The notes under the pieces: model-generated
What the model saw: only the letters and a program-made list of their open reading frames with translations
The model's database searches: none
Told to the model about the DNA's origin: nothing
Part shown: piece after piece, positions 59,330-64,000 of the stretch
Layout of the letters: each line of letters begins with the position of its first letter
Numbering within the stretch: the first letter of the stretch is position 1
From: Echinarachnius parma
Taxonomy: Eukaryota; Echinodermata; Echinoidea; Clypeasteroida; Echinarachniidae
Length of the DNA: 64,000 bases
Direction of reading: 5' to 3'
NCBI GenBank assembly: GCA_037951105.1
Contig: JBAMJV010001854.1
Location: forward strand, 1-64,000
Position numbers and translations under genes: made by a program

Positions 59330-61592
59330 AAGACTGAGTTTGTGAAAAAGGTTCTGGATAAAAATGTTCCTTCACTGTTCCTTAGGGATTAGTTAAAGAT
59401 ATGTCAGGGTGTTTGGTCAAAATAACGTGCAGGTGGAAATGGAGAGAAAAGATTCTGGTTGGTAAAGACCTTGTGGAATATTTTCTTTAATTGATTAGCA
59501 TTTTTTTAAAGCCAGTTGACTACCGCGTCTGGACTGAATAATCTTGTAAAAAGGTTTTAAAAGGGATAAGAGAGCTCACTCATTCTGAGTTTGTGAAAAA
59601 GGTTTTGGATACAAAGGTTCCTTTATTGTTCCTTAGGTATTAGTTAAAAATGACTCTGAATTGTGACATTCTTATAAGTGATGTATTAGAAGAATAGCGG
59701 GTTTAGTGAGACGGTTCAGCATCTTAATGTATTGTAAATTGTTTTTTTTTTAATGGGATAAAGAACGGTACTTAAACAAGTCAATAGACCGCTTCTGCAG
59801 TGTGTGTAGGTGGTATGCGTTGACGTCGGGGTCCCCGTTGGCGGGCTTGACGGTGGTGACTGGGTCCGGCAAGCTCAGGGTAATCTAGCTTGCCGGACCT
59901 AGTTGCCATTGTTGGGCTTGCCAGCGGGGAGTATTGCGTCATACGCGTATTGTTTGCATGCATTGCGGAGGCGGTCTATTATCTGATGAAGTCTCTTTAG
60001 GGGAATCCTTTTATTGAATGTTTGAAAAGCCAATCTAGTGACACCACGTCATGACTGAGTGATCTCTAAAAAGGGTTTCGAAATTGATGAAAGAGTTGGC
60101 TTAGTCATGCTTATTTTTTTTTAGAGAGGTATTAGAAGTGTGGAGTAGCCGTTTTAATTGTTGGTGTTTTTTGACACATGTCAAGCCAGTTTGCTACTAG
60201 GCCAGAATTGAGGGATTTCGGAAAGGGTTTTTGTAATTGAAAAAGGGAAAAAATGAAGGAAAAAGAAGAAAAAGGAGAAACTTTTGTTCATTGTTTCTTT
60301 TTGATTTTTTGAAAAAATGTATTACTTGAGTCTGAATTGTTGTTGTCACATTGGAGTTTTGACATTCTTATAAGTGATGTAATACAAGAATAGCGAGTGT
60401 TTTGTACTTCTTTCTATGAGACTATTCGAAAGTCCAATGTATTGTAAAGTTGTTTTTATTTATATAGATGTAACAGAGGGTATACGAGAGTAATTGAATG
60501 TCATTTAATGCTCTCACAAAATGGGATAGAGGGTCGTACTTATAAAATCCCTTAAATGGAGTATTGTCATTGAATGCTTGAAGAGACAAGGAATTTCTTT
60601 TTGATTTTGTGTAAAAGGCGGGAAATCTAATGGAAATGGTTAAAGTCGGCGGGTAATTGAACGCCGGATAGAAGTCTCATACAAGGGGATATGAAGTATT
60701 ATCAAGTGTAAACACGTCATTGTTTGTTTTGTTTTGTTTTTTTTTTTTTTTTATGAGACAATGTATTTGGTTTCTCTCTTGATTATGTAATTTTGTTTAC
60801 AGTCGTAGAAGGTTGTCTACTTGTTGAGACATCATGTCTGTTATTGGTTATTCAGGATTGAGGGTTTTTTTTCTTTTTGATTCCTTTCCGGTTTTTTTTT
60901 TAATAGAATGCTTAAAAAAAAAGCAAAAGTAGATTTCTTTTTAGATAGTGTTTTGGGCTTCCGATATAAGGGGGTATTGAAACAAAAGCGATTCGTATGA
61001 GTTATTTTAAAAGAAATACATGGAATTGGTAAATACTTTTGTTTGGAGTATAATGAATGCGAAGTGATGGAGAAAAGGGTTCAGTGCTTGACGAAAGGGT
61101 TCCTTCTAGCTGGAAATGCAGTGATTACCCTCGCAATCCCGAGGCATTTGGGGTTTGGCTACCTATTATAAGCCCCTATAGATTGGTGCAGTCTGATCTC
61201 GGTCAAGACTGAAGGATGTTAAAGAAAGGCAAAATTCAGTAGTGACGTGTTTTGTCTATTGTTTATTCTTATTTTTGTGTAGTGAAGGGGATGGGTGGCG
61301 GCTCATTCGGACGGTAGTTTATTATTATTCTTTTTTCGCACTTGGTGGTTCGATTCGATTTATTTGTTTTGTTCTTCTTTTTTCTTCTATGTATTGTTAT
61401 TCTTGTGACTGTTTAACTTTTTAAATTTCTTTTCCAAGGGGTATGGCGGTAGTTCCTCTTTTTTCATATTTTTGTGGTAACAGTCAGAATTATGAGGGTT
61501 ACTCTAAAGAAGTGTGTGTCCCCTTCTCATTACTCAGGTTATATTTAAATAGAAATGATGATAAAGTTTATATGTATTGATATTGATATATA
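59330..61592 (+). mobile_element. LINE 5' region with internal repeats
   Basis: Non-coding sequence leading into the LINE ORF. It contains diverged direct repeats: 59331-59400 resembles 59582-59645 (both contain GAGTTTGTGAAAAAGG), and 59654-59780 resembles 60358-60540 (both contain GACATTCTTATAAGTGATGT). Such repeated 5' units are common in LINE promoters. A hairpin MITE (59783-59980) interrupts the first long unit, and the second unit lacks it at the matching place. The 5' boundary of the element is not clear, and no ORF1 protein is visible. Confidence 0.65.
59783..59980 (+). mobile_element. MITE-F copy 3, hairpin with A-to-G hypermutation
   Basis: A 198-bp foldback element bounded by AATAGACCGC and GCGGTCTATT, the same family as 27947-28145 and 57358-57537. 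Aligned by eye with those copies it shows about 25 A-to-G changes on the plus strand spread over both arms and no G-to-A. When the left arm is compared with the reverse complement of the right arm, about 15 sites are G against A and 11 are T against C, none are the reverse, and only about 3 are other changes. It lies in the LINE's sense orientation. Confidence 0.85.
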
Positions 61593-64000
61593 ATGACGGA
61601 CTTTGATAATATATCGTTTAATTGTAATTTTGTATCCTTGAATGTTAAGGGAATAAGGGAAAGAACAAAAAGGGGTGGTATTTTATCTTGGTTACGAGAT
61701 AAACGAGTAGAAGTAGCTTTTTTGCAGGAGACTTACAGCACTAATGATGTTGAAGATGTATGGGGTTCTTTGTGGGATGGAACAATTTATTATAGCCATG
61801 GGACAAATCACAGTAGAGGGGTGGCGGTATTGATAGATTCTAAATTAGATATCCAGGTTCTTCAAGTGCGCAATGATAATGCAGGGAGATTTATTATTTT
61901 AGACTGTATTATTCAGGGATTAAGATTAATATTAATAAACGCGTATTTTCCAGTAAGAGGGAAATCAATGGAGCAGATTGAGTTTTTGAATAGTATTGAT
62001 AACAGTTTGGATACAATAAATGGTAATGGTAACCCAATAATTATGGGAGGGGATTTTAATATGATTTATAATGTTGATTTAGATTATTTGGGAAGTAATA
62101 AAAAAGAGGTACAGTCGATATTTCTTAAACACTTTGATAATTATAAGGATAAATGGACTTTATTAGATATTTGGCGGGGGAAAAATGGTTTAAAAAAACA
62201 ATATACGTTTAAACAAATTAACCCCTTTGTCCAAAGTCGTTTAGATTATTTTTTTATTTCATATAGTTTAGAACAAATTGTCTTAAAATGTAATATAATA
62301 CCATCAATTGCACCAGATCATTTTGCTGTTCAGTTACAATTTTATAATTTGCCTAATTTTTCAATTAAAGGTAAAGGTAGTTACTGGAAGTTCAATAATA
62401 GTTTATGTGGAGATGGGGAATTTATTAGACAGATGGAAGTGGAAATAGGGAGATTAAGAAATATATATGAAAAAGAAATTAAAGATGTAAGAGTGTATTG
62501 GGATTTTTTGAAAATGAAAATTAGCAATTTTATTAGGAAATTTTCTAAAGAAAAATCTAGAAAAAGGAAAGAAAAAGTTCAAAATCTGGAAAATGATATA
62601 AGTGTAATTGAAAAAGAATTGATAGAAAAGGTAGAAAAGGAAAAGGTTGATTTGTTGGAAAATAAAAGAATGGAGTTAAAAAAATGTTATGAATATATTA
62701 ATGAGGGTTTGAAAGTTCGATCTCGAGCATCATTTTATGAGAGAGGGGAACAAAATACTAAATATTTTGTGCAACTAATGGAAGCAAATAAAAAGAAGAC
62801 AATTATAAGTAAATTATTAGTAGATGGAGGAAAAATAAGTTTTGATATGGATATTATTATTCGGGAAATACAAAGGTTTTATGCTGGATTATATTCCAAA
62901 TTTGTTGTTGATGTAGAATTATTTAATGAAAGTTTATTTTTTAAAGGTTTGCCAAAATTAGGTTTAGAATCAAAGGAAATTTGCGAAGGTAATATAACTC
63001 AAGGGGAATGTATAGCGGTTTTAAAAGAAATGAAAGGTAATAAGTCACCCGGAAACGATGGTCTTAGTGTAGAGTTTTATGAATTATTTTGGCCTGTTAT
63101 TGGTGATATTGTGGTAAGGGCTTTAAATGAAGCATTTGTTAAAGAAGAATTATCTTCTTCACAAAAACAAGCTATTATAATATTGATTCAAAAGGAAGAT
63201 AAAGACCCCTTACAAATAACAAATTACAGGCCTATATCATTATTAAATGTAGATTACAAAATTTTAGCTAAGATATTGTCTGTTCGGATTAAAAAAGTAT
63301 TAGGGGAACTTATTAGTATAGATCAGGTAGGATATTTAAAAGGGAGAAATATCGGTGAGGCTATAAGATTGATAGACGATATGATTTTCTATACTAAAAC
63401 AAATAATATACCAGGGTTTTTATTAGCCATTGACTTTAAAAAGGCTTTTGATACTGTTTCTCATGATTTTTTGCAAAATGTGTTAAAGACGTTTGGTTTT
63501 GGGACTTCATTTTGTAAATGGGTTCGTACACTCTACAAGGGCGCTCAGAGTTGTGTATTTAACGGCAATGTATCGACTGGTTATTTTAATATTATGAAAG
63601 GGGTAAGGCAGGGAGACCCCTTATCACCCTATTTATTTATATTATGTATAGAAACTTTAGCACGCTCGATTAGGACCGACAATGAAATTTCAGGGTTTAT
63701 TTTGGGAAATGCACATATTAAACAAGTATTATACGCAGACGATATGACGCTTTTTGTAAAAGATAAAGATTCGTTGATAAAATTAAATGAAAAATTTGAA
63801 ACTTTTGCTATAATATCGGGATTACAAATTAATCGAGACAAAACATATGTTTTGTTATTAGGCCCTCTTCATGGAAAAGAAATTGTAACTCCTTTTGGTA
63901 CAAAAGTTGGGATGATTAAAATATTAGGTGTATATTTTTCTATGGACCCTGAAGTTCGAGAAAGAATGAATTATAAAGAAATTTTAAGTAAAATTAAACA
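61593..64000 (+). CDS. LINE endonuclease-reverse transcriptase ORF (Tx1/L1-like), partial
   Basis: This ATG opens a frame with no stop through the window end (802 codons read). The APE-type endonuclease comes first: SLNVKG, FLQETY, SRGVAVL, INAYFPV, GGDFN near residue 153, SRLDYFFIS and PDHFAV. A charged linker follows (about 290-360). The reverse transcriptase has GNKSPGNDGL, NYRPISLLN near 545, AIDFKKAFDTV near 614, GVRQGDPLSP and the catalytic YADD near 713. All catalytic motifs are present, so the copy looks intact as far as it can be read. The pattern fits L1/Tx1-group LINEs of marine invertebrates. The C-terminal CCHC-like zf-RVT domain would lie beyond 64000; a related copy shows it at 32007-32477. 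No ORF1 was found upstream. Confidence 0.93.
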   Translation, partial: MTDFDNISFNCNFVSLNVKGIRERTKRGGILSWLRDKRVEVAFLQETYSTNDVEDVWGSLWDGTIYYSHGTNHSRGVAVLIDSKLDIQVLQVRNDNAGRFIILDCIIQGLRLILINAYFPVRGKSMEQIEFLNSIDNSLDTINGNGNPIIMGGDFNMIYNVDLDYLGSNKKEVQSIFLKHFDNYKDKWTLLDIWRGKNGLKKQYTFKQINPFVQSRLDYFFISYSLEQIVLKCNIIPSIAPDHFAVQLQFYNLPNFSIKGKGSYWKFNNSLCGDGEFIRQMEVEIGRLRNIYEKEIKDVRVYWDFLKMKISNFIRKFSKEKSRKRKEKVQNLENDISVIEKELIEKVEKEKVDLLENKRMELKKCYEYINEGLKVRSRASFYERGEQNTKYFVQLMEANKKKTIISKLLVDGGKISFDMDIIIREIQRFYAGLYSKFVVDVELFNESLFFKGLPKLGLESKEICEGNITQGECIAVLKEMKGNKSPGNDGLSVEFYELFWPVIGDIVVRALNEAFVKEELSSSQKQAIIILIQKEDKDPLQITNYRPISLLNVDYKILAKILSVRIKKVLGELISIDQVGYLKGRNIGEAIRLIDDMIFYTKTNNIPGFLLAIDFKKAFDTVSHDFLQNVLKTFGFGTSFCKWVRTLYKGAQSCVFNGNVSTGYFNIMKGVRQGDPLSPYLFILCIETLARSIRTDNEISGFILGNAHIKQVLYADDMTLFVKDKDSLIKLNEKFETFAIISGLQINRDKTYVLLLGPLHGKEIVTPFGTKVGMIKILGVYFSMDPEVRERMNYKEILSKIK

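Overview
This is nuclear DNA from an animal. It is AT-rich, has long introns with GT-AG junctions, and is crowded with transposable elements. The two genes have metazoan homologues, and the repeat landscape (palindromic MITEs, a Tx1/L1-like LINE, CR1/L2-like LINE fragments, long poly-G/poly-C tracts) suggests a marine invertebrate, possibly a deuterostome such as an echinoderm, hemichordate or cephalochordate. That placement is inference and I could not test it.

There are two protein-coding genes, both on the minus strand. The first, at 30822 down to at least 14630, is an FMN-dependent 2-hydroxyacid oxidase (HAO1/glycolate oxidase family). I could assemble eight exons with consistent phase; the short last exon is not placed. 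Its introns are packed with MITEs, one of which starts 5 nt inside the intron-2 donor, and a frameshifted partial duplicate of exon 5 lies in intron 5. The second, at 53370 to 43081, is a ZNFX1 orthologue (NFX1-type zinc-finger, SF1 helicase). It has one 5.3-kb exon plus two short downstream exons, about 2132 aa in total, with RG-rich tails at both ends.

Layout. 1-14.6 kb: no gene found; a CR1/L2-like LINE 3' fragment at 1255-1790, many MITEs, direct and inverted duplications, microsatellites. 14.6-30.8 kb: the HAO gene. 30.8-43 kb: intergenic, with a split minus-strand LINE copy (36135 to 31355) and several hairpin elements. 43-53.4 kb: ZNFX1, whose intron 2 contains a 2.4-kb palindrome with two MITEs nested in one arm. 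53.4-59.3 kb: intergenic with MITEs and a 0.7-kb CA-rich tract. 59.3-64 kb: the 5' region of a plus-strand LINE followed by an apparently intact endonuclease-reverse transcriptase ORF running off the window end.

The most unusual observation is at 59783-59980. A hairpin MITE inside the LINE's 5' region carries about 25 A-to-G changes on the LINE sense strand and none in the opposite direction. Its two arms differ almost only by G/A and T/C pairs in one direction, which is the pattern expected if the LINE RNA folded, was A-to-I edited by ADAR, and was then reverse-transcribed back into the genome. Sister copies at 27947 and 57358 lack it.
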